From JBBDSV01 sp040904785 (GTDB lineage: Bacteria > Actinomycetota > Nitriliruptoria > Nitriliruptorales > Nitriliruptoraceae), in assembly GCA_040904785.1 (NCBI GenBank), contig JBBDSV010000095.1, positions 1 to 64,000 of the forward strand: a stretch of DNA of 64,000 bases, given 5' to 3'. The first letter of the stretch is position 1. Each line of letters opens with the position of its first letter. A program made the position numbers and the translations under genes. Below the pieces are notes generated by a model. The model had not been told where the DNA came from. It saw only the letters and a list, made by a program, of their open reading frames with translations, and made no database searches. Of this stretch, positions 25,587-36,821 are shown in pieces.

Positions 25587-26521
25587 CCGTCGGTCCTTTC
25601 CCGCGGATCCGTCGCCGCCAACACCCGTGGTCGTCCCGTGAGGTCGTCGAGCAGCGTGACATCGACCAATCCGACGGCACGTGCCCGAGCGACGGCCGCG
25701 TCGGCTTGCCGCGCGTCGACTTCGAGCAGTACGTGGCCGCCGGGTGCCAAGAAGTCAGGGGCCGAGTCGATCAGACGGTTGACGACCTCGTGCCCGCCTC
25801 TACCGCCGATGAGTGCACGGTGCGGGTCGTGGCCGGCGACTTCGATAGACCATGATCCCTCGTCGGAGGCCGGAAGATAGGGAGGGTTGGCGACGAGCAC
25901 GTCGACACGCCCACGCAACGACTCCACCGGTGCAAGCAGCGCGCCGTACCGAACCTCGGCGCGGCTGCCAGGTGCGGCCTCGTTGCCGGCCGTACCGTCC
26001 GCAACTCGTGCCAGGTTTCGGCGCGCGAGTGCGACAGCACGCTCGTCGATGTCGGAGGCGACGATCTGCGCACTGGGCACCGATGCGAGCAGTGCGCCCG
26101 CGATGGCACCGGTGCCGGTACACGGTTCGACGATCCGCACCGGCGCGGGGAACCAGCAGGCCCGCCGGATGGCTTCGCGTGCAAGGACCTCGGTCTCGGG
26201 ACGAGGGATGAACACGCCCGGTTCACAGACGATGTCGAGTGTGAGAAACGGTGCCGAGCCCACGATGAGCTGCAGCGGTTCTCGGGCCATCCGGCGCGCG
26301 ACCGCCTGCGACAGCGCTTCCTCGACCGATGGGTCGACCACGTCGACCGGCCGGCGGTGCGGATCGGTGCCGCATACGTGGGCGATGAGCCACCGCGCAT
26401 CGACCGCGGCATTGGGGACACCGGCGTTCGCGAGTTGGCGGGCGACTGCGGTGTGTGCCCCACTGAGCGTTCGGCGGGCCGGTACGTCACGCGGCAGGTC
26501 CGGAGCGACACGGGCAGTCAT
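25583..26521 (-). CDS. prmC: Release-factor glutamine N5-methyltransferase
   Basis: 312 aa. Methylates the Gln of the GGQ motif in release factors 1 and 2, using SAM. The N-terminal helical bundle (ARWLIAHVCGTDP) is followed by a Rossmann MTase with VEPCTGTGAIAGALLA as SAM loop and the catalytic NPPY in DVLVANPPYLPASDEG. Its start overlaps the prfA stop (ATGA), coupling the enzyme to its own substrate gene. Confidence 0.94.
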   Translation of the reverse strand: MTARVAPDLPRDVPARRTLSGAHTAVARQLANAGVPNAAVDARWLIAHVCGTDPHRRPVDVVDPSVEEALSQAVARRMAREPLQLIVGSAPFLTLDIVCEPGVFIPRPETEVLAREAIRRACWFPAPVRIVEPCTGTGAIAGALLASVPSAQIVASDIDERAVALARRNLARVADGTAGNEAAPGSRAEVRYGALLAPVESLRGRVDVLVANPPYLPASDEGSWSIEVAGHDPHRALIGGRGGHEVVNRLIDSAPDFLAPGGHVLLEVDARQADAAVARARAVGLVDVTLLDDLTGRPRVLAATDPRERTDG

Positions 26522-27591
26522 GATGCATCCTCGACATCTGCGAGGAGCGCTTCACGCTCGGCCTGACGCAGTGCGGCGACGAGTTCGTCGAGGTCGCCGG
26601 CGAGCACGTCGTCGAGCGCGTGCGTCGTGTATCCGATGCGGTGGTCGGTCACCCGGCTCTGGGGGATGTTGTAGGTGCGGATTTTCTCCGCACGGTCCCC
26701 GGTGCCGATCTGACCGCGGCGCGCGTCGGAGCGTTCCTGCGCACGCCGATCTTGCTCGAGCTGCAGCAGCCGGGAACGAAGGATGCGCAGCGCCTTGTCA
26801 CGATTCTGATGCTGGGACTTCTCGTCCTGGCAGGCGACGACGAGCCCGGTTGGCAAGTGGGTGATCCGCACGGCCGAGTCTGTCGTGTTCACACTCTGGC
26901 CGCCCGGGCCGGATGAACGGTAGACATCGATTCGCAGGTCGTTGGGATCGACCTCGACGTCGACCTCGTCGGCGACGGGAAGCACGGCGACCGACGCCGT
27001 CGACGTGTGGATCCGCCCCTGCGATTCCGTCGCGGGCACACGTTGGACTCGGTGGACGCCGGACTCGTGCTTGAGGTGCGCGAAGGCGCCTGTACCGACG
27101 ATCTCGAGGATGGCTTCCTTGACGCCGCCGATCCCCTGGACGGACTGGGTCAACACGCGCGACGACCAGCCACGGGCCTGGGCGTAGCGCTCGTACATGT
27201 CCCGCAACTCACCGGCGAACAGGCCGGCTTCGTCACCGCCCGCTGCCGCCCGGATCTCCATGATGACATCACGATCGTCATTGGGGTCGGACGGCACGAG
27301 CAGCAGCTTGAGCGCTTCCTCGAGGCCGTGACGACGCGACTCGAGCTCGTCAATCTCGCCCGCGAGTGCCGTGCGATCTGCCGCATCCCCGTCGCGCGAC
27401 ATCTCGCGAGCGGCGTCGAGGTCGCCGGATACCTCGCGCCACTGCCGGTAGGTGTGCACGATCTCGGCGAGTTCGGCGTGGTGCTTGGCGAGTTCGCCGT
27501 AGCGACGGCCGTCACTGGCAATAGTGGGGTCCGCGAGCTGGGCCTCCAGATCGCGGAACCGTGCGTCGATTGCGTCGAGTTGGTCGAACAT
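26518..27591 (-). CDS. prfA: Peptide chain release factor 1
   Basis: 357 aa. Recognises UAA and UAG and triggers peptide release. The catalytic GGQ lies in SSGPGGQSVNTTDSAVRITH at about residue 230. The N-terminal helical domain starts MFDQLDAIDARFRDLEAQL. It is in the block rpmE-DUF1385-prfA-prmC-tsaC and is the methylation substrate of the adjacent PrmC. Confidence 0.97.
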   Translation of the reverse strand: MFDQLDAIDARFRDLEAQLADPTIASDGRRYGELAKHHAELAEIVHTYRQWREVSGDLDAAREMSRDGDAADRTALAGEIDELESRRHGLEEALKLLLVPSDPNDDRDVIMEIRAAAGGDEAGLFAGELRDMYERYAQARGWSSRVLTQSVQGIGGVKEAILEIVGTGAFAHLKHESGVHRVQRVPATESQGRIHTSTASVAVLPVADEVDVEVDPNDLRIDVYRSSGPGGQSVNTTDSAVRITHLPTGLVVACQDEKSQHQNRDKALRILRSRLLQLEQDRRAQERSDARRGQIGTGDRAEKIRTYNIPQSRVTDHRIGYTTHALDDVLAGDLDELVAALRQAEREALLADVEDAS

Positions 27592-27633
27592 GTGGTGCGC
27601 CTTCGGTACGGCCGCCAGCGAAGGTGTCGCGCG

Positions 27634-28752
27634 CTAGGCACCATCCGTCGGCGCGTCGCCGCTGGGCGCATCCGTCGCATTGGTGTCGCCGTCGACCCGC
27701 ACGACGGCCGACGTGAGTACGACCGGCAGGCCGTCGGACGCCAGCGTGACGACCGAATCCAATGTCGTCGGGACGCGACCGTCACGCTCATCGGCGGGAA
27801 CCACGGCCTCGAAGGCTCGGATGGCGACCTCGACCTGATCGTCTTCCGGCGGCTTCGTCGTGATCAGTTGCAGCCACAGCCCGGGCTGCATGATCGCACG
27901 GACGAGTGGATTGTCGCCGTGCCGTGCACCGAGCCGGAGCCCCTCATAGGCGAGCCCGGCGACGACCGGAAGCAACACAAGCCGCAAGGCGACGTGGTAG
28001 CCAACGGCACCGAGCCAGCCGATGCCCGCCGGCGGCGGTACCAGCACGCCACCGATCGTGTAGACGACAATGGCCAGCAGCATGACCAGGATGAGGAAAT
28101 TCGTCCCACATCGGACATGCAGGGTCGAGTAGCGACGGACGGCGGCCGGTTCGAGGACCTCGCCGTGCTCCCAGGCGGCAATCGTCTGGTGTTCGGCACC
28201 GTGGTACTGGAACACCCGTCGAATGTCATCCATCAGCGAGATCCCCCACAGGTACACCAGGAAGATCACGATACGAACGAGCGACTCGATGATGTGAAAC
28301 CACACGCCGTCGCCGAGCACCCCACCGATCAGCGCGTCGACGCCCTTCGTGCCCGCAGACGGCAGGAAGATGAAGACGCCGACGAACAGCAGCAGGGCGA
28401 TCGACATGGCCACCGCGTTGGCCGCCGAGCTTGCCGGCTCCTCGTCGTCCGGCGCCGCCTGACGAGACGCGATGCCGAGCGCCTTCATACCGATCGCGAG
28501 TGAGTCGGCCAGCGCGAAGCACCCGCGAATCAGTGGACGCTTGAGCCATGAATGCCGGGTGGTCAGCGTCGTGACCGGATGGCATTCGAGCCAGATGTCG
28601 CCACCGGGCCGGCGGACGGCGACCGCCCACCGGTCCGCCCCCCGCATCATCACGCCTTCGATGACCGCTTGACCCCCGTAATAATGGGGGGCCATCTGCA
28701 GCGGATCGTTCGCGCCCTCGGACGCTGGCGTGTGCTGCGGCCGGTCGGTCAC
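27634..28752 (-). CDS. DUF1385 membrane protein (YqhQ-like)
   Basis: 372-aa polytopic protein with the DUF1385 opening YYGGQAVIEGVMMRGADRWA followed by a conserved beta segment, then hydrophobic helices (for example AMSIALLLFVGVFIFLPSAG and FLILVMLLAIVVYTIGGVLV). The EHQTIAAWEHGEVL and YSTLHVRCGTNFL blocks are family-typical. The biochemical role is not established. The final ~60 residues are acidic and poorly conserved. Its GTG start overlaps the rpmE stop, so it is coupled to ribosomal-protein expression. Confidence 0.88.
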   Translation of the reverse strand: MTDRPQHTPASEGANDPLQMAPHYYGGQAVIEGVMMRGADRWAVAVRRPGGDIWLECHPVTTLTTRHSWLKRPLIRGCFALADSLAIGMKALGIASRQAAPDDEEPASSAANAVAMSIALLLFVGVFIFLPSAGTKGVDALIGGVLGDGVWFHIIESLVRIVIFLVYLWGISLMDDIRRVFQYHGAEHQTIAAWEHGEVLEPAAVRRYSTLHVRCGTNFLILVMLLAIVVYTIGGVLVPPPAGIGWLGAVGYHVALRLVLLPVVAGLAYEGLRLGARHGDNPLVRAIMQPGLWLQLITTKPPEDDQVEVAIRAFEAVVPADERDGRVPTTLDSVVTLASDGLPVVLTSAVVRVDGDTNATDAPSGDAPTDGA

Positions 28753-28961
28753 TTGGTCTGGCCGGCCTTCTCAAGGCGCCGGCGGAACCGGTCAACGCGT
28801 CCCCCGGTGTCGACGAGCTTCTGCTTGCCCGTGTAAAACGGGTGGCATGCGCTGCACAGTTCCACGCGGATGGTGTCGACGGTCGCACGCGTCTCGAACG
28901 TGTTGCCGCACGAGCACGTCACCGTCGCCGCCGAATACGCGGGATGGATGTCTGCCTTCAT
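28749..28961 (-). CDS. rpmE: 50S ribosomal protein L31 (zinc-binding form)
   Basis: 70 aa: MKADIHPAYSAATVTCSCGN, with a second pair of cysteines in VELCSACHPFYTGKQK. Four Cys place it in the zinc-containing (C+) L31 type, which serves as a zinc reserve in the cell. The start ATG 28961 has GGAG upstream; the longer frame is spurious. It follows rho, as in other actinobacteria. Confidence 0.96.
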   Translation of the reverse strand: MKADIHPAYSAATVTCSCGNTFETRATVDTIRVELCSACHPFYTGKQKLVDTGGRVDRFRRRLEKAGQTK

Positions 28962-29064
28962 GATCCTGCTCCGGTTGGTGAGTCGCGACGCGAACGCGGG
29001 CGTTGTCCCGCCGAGCGCTGGCGAAGGCCACGCAGGTAGCGCCAACGGGTGCGGTCACGCAAGC

Positions 29065-29092
29065 GCGCGCCCCANNNNNNNNNNGGGCGCGC
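29065..29092. repeat. Short assembly gap (10 N) inside an inverted repeat
   Basis: Ten N at 29075-29084 are flanked by GCGCGCCC (29065-29072) and GGGCGCGC (29085-29092), perfect inverse complements. The site lies between the rho stop and rpmE. A GC-rich hairpin that stopped sequencing or assembly, possibly the rho terminator, is likely. Confidence 0.6.
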
Positions 29093-29154
29093 AAGCCCGT
29101 CCAGCGTACCAGAGGCGTCGTGGCCGCACGGGTGGCACCCGGACGCCTGCGGTG

Positions 29155-31029
<1,875 letters not shown>

Positions 31030-31068
31030 GGGTGTCTCCAATGCTCGGCGACGTCTGTCGCCGAAGCG

Positions 31069-31737
31069 TCAGTGGTCGTTCGTGGCCGGATTCGCGGCGG
31101 TGTACTCGGCCCAGTCGGCGAGAAACCGTTCAAGTCCGGCGTCGGTCAGTGGGTGAGCGACCATCTGCCGGAACACTTTGGCCGGCATCGTCGCGACGTC
31201 GGCCCCGGCGAGTGCCGATTGGACGACGTGCTGGGGATGGCGGAGCGAAGCCGCAAGGACCTGGGTCTCGTAGCCCTGGATCCGGTAGATCTCGCAGATC
31301 TCGGTGAGCAGCGCAATCCCGTCGTTGGCGATGTCATCGACGCGACCGAGGAACGGCGACACGTACGTCGCGCCCGCCCGAGCGGCGAGGATCGCCTGTG
31401 TCGGCGAGAAGCAGAGGGTGACGTTGGTGCGCACACCGTCGCGGTGCAGCGCGGCGCACGCCGCGAGCCCCGCGGGAATGAGCGGCAACTTGATGACGAC
31501 ATTGTCGGCGATCTGTGCCAGCGACCGTGCTTCGGACAACATGCCCTCGGTGTCGGTCGAAACCACCTCAGCGCTGACATCTCCGTCCACCTCGGCGCAG
31601 ATGTCGGCGATCATCGCCGCGAATTCCTTGCCTTCCGACGCCGCCAATGACGGATTCGTCGTTACACCGTCGAGCACACCCCACGCATTGATCTCGGTGA
31701 TCTCCGTAAGGTTGGCGGTGTCGAGGAACAGTTTCAT
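31069..31737 (-). CDS. Transaldolase-like fructose-6-phosphate aldolase (TalC/MipB family)
   Basis: 222-aa small-form transaldolase. The N terminus MKLFLDTANLTEI and GVLDGVTTNPSLAAS are signatures; the Schiff-base lysine is in VVIKLPLIPAG. TYVSPFLGRVDDI and VLAASLRHPQHV complete the barrel. Short members are either transaldolases of the pentose phosphate pathway or fructose-6-phosphate aldolases; sequence alone does not settle which. It lies between thrB and rho, an insertion relative to the mycobacterial order. The ATG is preceded by CTGGAG. Confidence 0.9.
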   Translation of the reverse strand: MKLFLDTANLTEITEINAWGVLDGVTTNPSLAASEGKEFAAMIADICAEVDGDVSAEVVSTDTEGMLSEARSLAQIADNVVIKLPLIPAGLAACAALHRDGVRTNVTLCFSPTQAILAARAGATYVSPFLGRVDDIANDGIALLTEICEIYRIQGYETQVLAASLRHPQHVVQSALAGADVATMPAKVFRQMVAHPLTDAGLERFLADWAEYTAANPATNDH

Positions 31738-32081
31738 GCACTACTCCAGAATTGATCGCTGACCGCAGCTTCGCGGGAAAGTCGGGAGAACACCATGTCG
31801 GTGTGCCGCCACGGCGCGGCTGACCCGTGACCGCGGTGAACCGCGCGGCAGCGCAGCATCAGCACTCTCCGCGATGCGCGTGTGCATCCAACGTGGCTGT
31901 GCCCACTTCGTCAGTGTCCAGCGGTGATTCGGACCCGGACGGGCTCCCTGAGCGCCGCGGCGACGAACGGCGCGCGACGGATTCGCAGAGACCCCGAGCG
32001 AACGATGAACGGCACGACGACGAACGTCGGCGGGCGGATCACATCCCCGGGATCGTCACCCGATGTGCGGCGACGACACCA
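31738..32081. other. Gene-free stretch between tal and thrB
   Basis: About 340 bases with no supported gene. A plus-strand open frame of 87 codons here is Arg/Asp/His-rich with no family signature and no ribosome site. The segment should hold the promoter of tal-rho on the minus strand and the 3' end of the thr operon. I see no clean terminator. Confidence 0.5.
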
Positions 32082-33026
32082 TCATACTGAATCTCGCGGA
32101 CACTGCACGCACGTTCCCCCGCCGGCGACCGCACAACCCGAGGGCGGGCACGTCAAGGCGCCGGCGAGATCGATCGGAACCGTGACGACATCGACGTCGG
32201 CGTCAGCGGCCGCCTCGGCGACGGACGGATCGACGGTGTGCGCAAGCGCGACGACGCTCGGACCTGACCCCGACAGCCAGGCGTGCGCGCCGCTAGCACG
32301 CAAGGCGTCGAGCAGCGCGGCCATCGGTCCGAGTCGTGGCAGCCGCACCGGCTCGTGATACCGGTCACCAGCCGCGGCCGGTGCCACCGGCCACAGTCCG
32401 CCGATCGCGCCGAGCACATGTCCGGCCCGCGCCGCCTGCGCCACGAGTGCGTCGCGGCCGACGTGCGCGGGCAACCCATCGCGTGACTCGTCGGTGCGCT
32501 GACGGGATGACGGCACGAGCACGACCGCCGACGACACGGTCGGGTTGATGCGACGGACGACGAGGCCGCCGTTGTCGTCGACCGCGCACGCGACGAAGCC
32601 GCCGAGGATCGCGGGCGCGACATTGTCGGGGTGGCCCTCCATCGTCGTCGCCAGGGCGACGAGGTCGAGGTCGCCGAACACGACGCCGGTCACTGCGCGT
32701 GCCGCGACCAGTCCGGCGACGATCGCCGACGATGACGATCCGAGCCCCCGTTCGACGGGGATGTCATTGCGGACCCGCAGGTGCACCGGGGGAACCGCGG
32801 TCCCGACATGGTCGCAGAATGCGACAAATGACCGCCAGATGAGATTGTCGTCACCGGACGGCAGCTCTTCGGCACCGAGCCCATCGGTGGCAACCCGGTC
32901 GGTTCCCGTCGTTGCGTCTTCGACGGCGACCACGAGATGCCGGGCAATCGCCATGCCGAACGCATCGAAGCCGGGCCCGACATTGGCCGAGGTCGCCGGA
33001 ACGCGAACGACGACGCCGGTGGTCAC
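32082..33026 (-). CDS. thrB: Homoserine kinase
   Basis: 314-aa GHMP kinase phosphorylating homoserine with ATP. It opens with VRVPATSANVGPGFDAFGMA; the GHMP loop is PVERGLGSSSSAIVAGLVAA, and the C-terminal glycine-rich motif is AHAWLSGSGPSVVALA. The final ~25 residues include four Cys (CPPSGC, GTCVQC), an unusual Cys-rich tail that could bind a metal. The GTG start overlaps thrC (GTGA). Confidence 0.95.
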   Translation of the reverse strand: MTTGVVVRVPATSANVGPGFDAFGMAIARHLVVAVEDATTGTDRVATDGLGAEELPSGDDNLIWRSFVAFCDHVGTAVPPVHLRVRNDIPVERGLGSSSSAIVAGLVAARAVTGVVFGDLDLVALATTMEGHPDNVAPAILGGFVACAVDDNGGLVVRRINPTVSSAVVLVPSSRQRTDESRDGLPAHVGRDALVAQAARAGHVLGAIGGLWPVAPAAAGDRYHEPVRLPRLGPMAALLDALRASGAHAWLSGSGPSVVALAHTVDPSVAEAAADADVDVVTVPIDLAGALTCPPSGCAVAGGGTCVQCPRDSV

Positions 33027-34141
33027 CGCAGCCCCAGCGCATCAGCGGCGGCGTCGAGATCCGGCGCGATGGTCTCCGGCTGCGCCGCACCCGAGATCGC
33101 CCATTCCGGGTCTTTCAGTCCGTGGCCGGTCAACACGCAGACGACCGTCTGCTCCCGCTCGAGCTCCCCCGAGTCGACGAGCTGGAGCAGTCCGGCAACC
33201 GACGCGGCCGAGGCAAGTTCGGCGAACACACCGTGTTCGGCGATCATGCGAAATGCGCGCATGATCTCACGGTCGGTCACCGCACGGATGGAACCGCCGG
33301 ACTCGTCCGCGGCATCGACGGCCTGTTGCCACGAGGCGGGATTGCCGATCCGAATGGCCGTGGCGATCGTCTGCGGCTTCTCGACGGGGTGTCCGAGCAC
33401 GATCGGCGCCGCACCTGCCGCCTGATACCCGCGCATCACTGGCAACGACCCGACGCGGCCGTCGGCGAGATACTCGCGGTAGCCGCGCCAGTAGGCGGTG
33501 ATGTTCCCTGCATTGCCGACCGGCATGACGTGCACGTCGGGCGCACGACCGAGCTGGTCGACGATCTCCCAGGCGCCGGAACGCTGTCCGTCGATGCGGT
33601 AGGGATTGACCGAGTTGACCAGTTCGACCGGGTAGGCCTCGGCGAGTCCGCGGCACAGGGTCAATGCATCGTCGAAGCTGCCGTCGACCTGGAGCACCGT
33701 GGCGCCGTGGACGAGCGCCTGCGCGAGCTTGCCGAGTGCGATCTTGCCCTTGGGCACGATCACGCCGCAGGTGAGTCCGGCCTTCGCGGCGTATGCCGCC
33801 GCCGACGCTGACGTGTTGCCCGTCGACGCGCAGATCACGGCCTCGGACCCGGCTTCGACCGCCTTGGAGATCGCCACGGTCATCCCGCGGTCCTTGAACG
33901 ACCCGGTGGGATTGGCGCCGTCGAACTTGAGATGGACCTCACAACCGGACACTTCCGACAGGTGCTCGGAGAAGATCAGCGGTGTGCCGCCCTCGCGCAG
34001 GGTGACGATCGGCGTGTCGTCGCCGATCGGCATGCGATCGCGGTACTCCTCGAGAATGCCCCTCCACACGTGTGGACCTGCCGCAGCCGACGCCGTTGTG
34101 TCGTCTCCGGACGCGTGGGATGGTCCACCGGTGCGATTCAT
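33023..34141 (-). CDS. thrC: Threonine synthase
   Basis: 372-aa PLP enzyme converting O-phosphohomoserine to threonine. The PLP lysine is in FDGANPTGSFKDRGMTVAIS; the phosphate loop is MPVGNAGNITAYWRGYREY. The N terminus carries an extra ~25 polar residues. It overlaps hom (ATGA) and thrB (GTGA), a tight three-gene operon for threonine from aspartate semialdehyde. Confidence 0.96.
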   Translation of the reverse strand: MNRTGGPSHASGDDTTASAAAGPHVWRGILEEYRDRMPIGDDTPIVTLREGGTPLIFSEHLSEVSGCEVHLKFDGANPTGSFKDRGMTVAISKAVEAGSEAVICASTGNTSASAAAYAAKAGLTCGVIVPKGKIALGKLAQALVHGATVLQVDGSFDDALTLCRGLAEAYPVELVNSVNPYRIDGQRSGAWEIVDQLGRAPDVHVMPVGNAGNITAYWRGYREYLADGRVGSLPVMRGYQAAGAAPIVLGHPVEKPQTIATAIRIGNPASWQQAVDAADESGGSIRAVTDREIMRAFRMIAEHGVFAELASAASVAGLLQLVDSGELEREQTVVCVLTGHGLKDPEWAISGAAQPETIAPDLDAAADALGLR

Positions 34142-35445
34142 GATGTTCCGAATCCTTCGGACTCGACCCGCATCATTCCCGCCACACTGCGAACCGACGG
34201 GATGCTTCCGAGCGCGTCGACGGTGGCGTGCAGGTCGCCCTCTCTCGCCCGGTGGGTGATCAGCACCAGCTGCGCGGAGTCTGCCCGCCCCTCCTGCCAG
34301 ACCTGGGCGATCGACACATCGTGCGCGCCGAAGACCTCGGCGACGTCAGCGAGCACCCCCGGCTTGTCGTCGACATCGAGCAGCACGTAGTACTGGGTCG
34401 ACAGTTCCTCGATCGGCCGAATCCGCTTGTTGCGATGCTGTGATTCGGTCGCGCCACGTGCGGTCTGCATCAGGTTGCGGGCGACATCGATGATGTCGCC
34501 GACGACCGCCGACCCCGTCGGCATCGCGCCCGCGCCGCGGCCGTAGAACATCAGCTCACCCGCAGCTTCGGCCTCGACGTAGACGGCGTTGAACGAGTCG
34601 CGAACGCTGGCGAGTGGGTGCGTGCGCGGCAGGAACGCCGGATGCACACGGACCGCGACCTCGTCGTCGCGTTCCTGCGCGATCCCGATCAGCTTGATCA
34701 CGTAGCCGAGCTTCGTCGCGACACGGATGTCGGTCGCGCTGACCCGTTCGATGCCCTCGCGGTAGACGACATCCCCGTGCACCGCGGTGTCGAACGCCAG
34801 CGACGCGAGAATCGCGCACTTGGCCGCCGCATCGTGCCCGCCGACGTCCGCGGACGGGTCGGCTTCGGCGTAACCAAGCTGTTGGGCTTCGACGAGCGCC
34901 TCCTGGTACTCGACCCCGTCCTCGGCCATCCGCGTCAGGATGTAGTTCGTCGTTCCATTGAGGATGCCGACGACTCGGTGGATGCTGTCGCCGGCGAGCG
35001 ACTCCTTCAACGGCTTGATGATCGGAATGGCCCCGGCGACTGCAGCTTCGTAGGCCAGGTCGACACCTGCGAGCTCGGCGGCGGCGTACAGCTCCGGGCC
35101 TGCCGAGGCGATCAGTTCCTTGTTCGCGGTGACGACGGGCTTGCCCAGCTGCAACGCTCGACGGATGAGCGAGCCGGCGGGTTCGATGCCGCCCATGACT
35201 TCGACGACGACGTCGACATCGTCGGCTTCGACGACCGCGCCCGGATCGTCGACGTACACATCGGCGGGCAGCGGAAGATCGCGTGACTTGGCGAGGTCGC
35301 GGACGGCGACCCGCACGATCTGCAGCGTCGCACCGGTGCGGGCCGCGATGTCGTCCGATTCACGGTCGAGCAACGCTGCCACACCGCCGCCGACGGTTCC
35401 GGCCCCGAGCATGCCGATGCGGATCACACGGTCCACGGTTGTCAC
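34138..35445 (-). CDS. hom: Homoserine dehydrogenase with C-terminal ACT domain
   Basis: 435 aa. Reduces aspartate semialdehyde to homoserine with NAD(P)H. It has the Rossmann GMLGAGTVGGGVAALL, catalytic Lys/Glu in VVTANKELIASAG, VAGAIPIIKPLKESLAG and GILNGTTNYILTRM, then a C-terminal ACT domain (YYVLLDVDDKPGVLADVAEV) that normally gives threonine feedback control. It begins at GTG. First gene of hom-thrC-thrB. Confidence 0.96.
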   Translation of the reverse strand: MTTVDRVIRIGMLGAGTVGGGVAALLDRESDDIAARTGATLQIVRVAVRDLAKSRDLPLPADVYVDDPGAVVEADDVDVVVEVMGGIEPAGSLIRRALQLGKPVVTANKELIASAGPELYAAAELAGVDLAYEAAVAGAIPIIKPLKESLAGDSIHRVVGILNGTTNYILTRMAEDGVEYQEALVEAQQLGYAEADPSADVGGHDAAAKCAILASLAFDTAVHGDVVYREGIERVSATDIRVATKLGYVIKLIGIAQERDDEVAVRVHPAFLPRTHPLASVRDSFNAVYVEAEAAGELMFYGRGAGAMPTGSAVVGDIIDVARNLMQTARGATESQHRNKRIRPIEELSTQYYVLLDVDDKPGVLADVAEVFGAHDVSIAQVWQEGRADSAQLVLITHRAREGDLHATVDALGSIPSVRSVAGMMRVESEGFGTS

Positions 35446-35512
35446 GCCTGACGTCGGCCGAAATCGAGCAACGTCGGCAGCCTATCGCTGCACGCGGTGA
35501 CCCCGACGTCGT

Positions 35513-36799
35513 TCAGTCATCCAGCGCAACGTCACGCCGCAGCAGGTCGTCGAGCGTCTCGCGGCGCAGCAGCGTGCGCGCCTCGCCGTCACGGACCAGA
35601 ACGGCGGCGGGCCGCGGCAACCGGTTGTAGTTCGACGCCATCGATTCGGTGTACGCGCCGGTTGCGGCCACGGCGAGCAGGTCACCCACCGCAACATCGG
35701 CCGGCAGTGGCGCGTGCTCACGGATGACGTCGCCCGATTCGCAGTGCTTGCCGACAACGGTGACGGCGCGTGGTTCGGCCGTCGAGTCCCGACTGGCGAG
35801 CGCGACCTCGTGTTCGGCGTCGTAGAGCGCCGGGCGGATGTTGTCCGACATACCGCCGTCAACGCTGACCCACGTGGTCAGGCCCGGCAGCGTCTTGATC
35901 GTTCCGACCTCGTAGAGCGTCACCGTCGAAGGCCCCACGATCGCTCGGCCCGGTTCGACGAACAGCCGCGGCCGCTCGAGGCCGTGCGCCGCGCACCGTT
36001 CGTCGACCGCACCGAGCACCGCGCGTCCGTAATGCGCGACGTCGACGGGGTGATCCTCGTGCGTGTAGCGAATCCCCATGCCGCCGCCGAGATTGACTTC
36101 GTCGAGGGTGATCCCGTGGTCATCGCGCCAGCGTGCGAGCAGATCGATGAGCGCCTCGGCGTTGGCGACGAACGGTTCGACCCCGAAGATCTGCGATCCG
36201 ATGTGCGCATGGATACCGCACAGATCGAGATGCTCGGCCGCGCTCGCTCGCTGCATCGCGTCGTCGGCGAGACCGAGGGACAGCGTGAAACCGAACTTCG
36301 CGTCGTCGTGGCCGGTGCGTACGTACTCGTGCGTGTGCGCGTCGATCCCGGGGGTGATGCGAAGATGGCAGGCGACCCGCACGCCGCGCACCGCTGCGGC
36401 GGCCTCGAGCCGATCGAGTTCGGCGAACGAGTCGACGACGATGCGACCGACGCCGCCATCGAGCGCCATGTCGAGTTCGGCCACCGACTTGTTGTTGCCG
36501 TGGAAGATCACCCGGGACATCTCGGCACCCGCGTTGCGAACGGTGTGCAACTCCCCCGCCGACGCAACGTCGATCCACAAGCCTTCGTCGACCACGACCT
36601 GCACGATGCCGGTGGTGCACCACGCCTTCGAGGCGTAGGCGATCTCGACGCCGGGGAACCCGGACCGGTACGCGCGGCAGCGGGCGCGAAGGTCGTCCTC
36701 GTCGACCACCCACAGCGGGGTGCCGAATTGCCGCGCCAATGCGGTCGCCGCGACGCCGCCCAGCGTCATCACGCCGGCGTCGTCGCGTGCCTGGGTCAT
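35513..36799 (-). CDS. lysA: Diaminopimelate decarboxylase
   Basis: 428-aa fold-III PLP enzyme making lysine from meso-diaminopimelate. The PLP lysine is in VEIAYASKAWCTTGI; HIGSQIFGVEPF, VNLGGGMGIRYTHED and FVEPGRAIVG are family motifs, and GKHCESGDVI carries the active-site Cys of the other subunit. I take ATG 36799; GTG 36820 directly after argS would add seven residues. It follows argS, as in mycobacteria. Confidence 0.95.
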   Translation of the reverse strand: MTQARDDAGVMTLGGVAATALARQFGTPLWVVDEDDLRARCRAYRSGFPGVEIAYASKAWCTTGIVQVVVDEGLWIDVASAGELHTVRNAGAEMSRVIFHGNNKSVAELDMALDGGVGRIVVDSFAELDRLEAAAAVRGVRVACHLRITPGIDAHTHEYVRTGHDDAKFGFTLSLGLADDAMQRASAAEHLDLCGIHAHIGSQIFGVEPFVANAEALIDLLARWRDDHGITLDEVNLGGGMGIRYTHEDHPVDVAHYGRAVLGAVDERCAAHGLERPRLFVEPGRAIVGPSTVTLYEVGTIKTLPGLTTWVSVDGGMSDNIRPALYDAEHEVALASRDSTAEPRAVTVVGKHCESGDVIREHAPLPADVAVGDLLAVAATGAYTESMASNYNRLPRPAAVLVRDGEARTLLRRETLDDLLRRDVALDD

Positions 36800-36821
36800 C
36801 GGCCACGGTCCGCTGCTCACG

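Noticed and set aside
31827..32090. An 87-codon plus-strand gene between tal and thrB
   Set aside because: No ribosome site, low-complexity polar composition, and it runs into the 3' end of thrB on the other strand.
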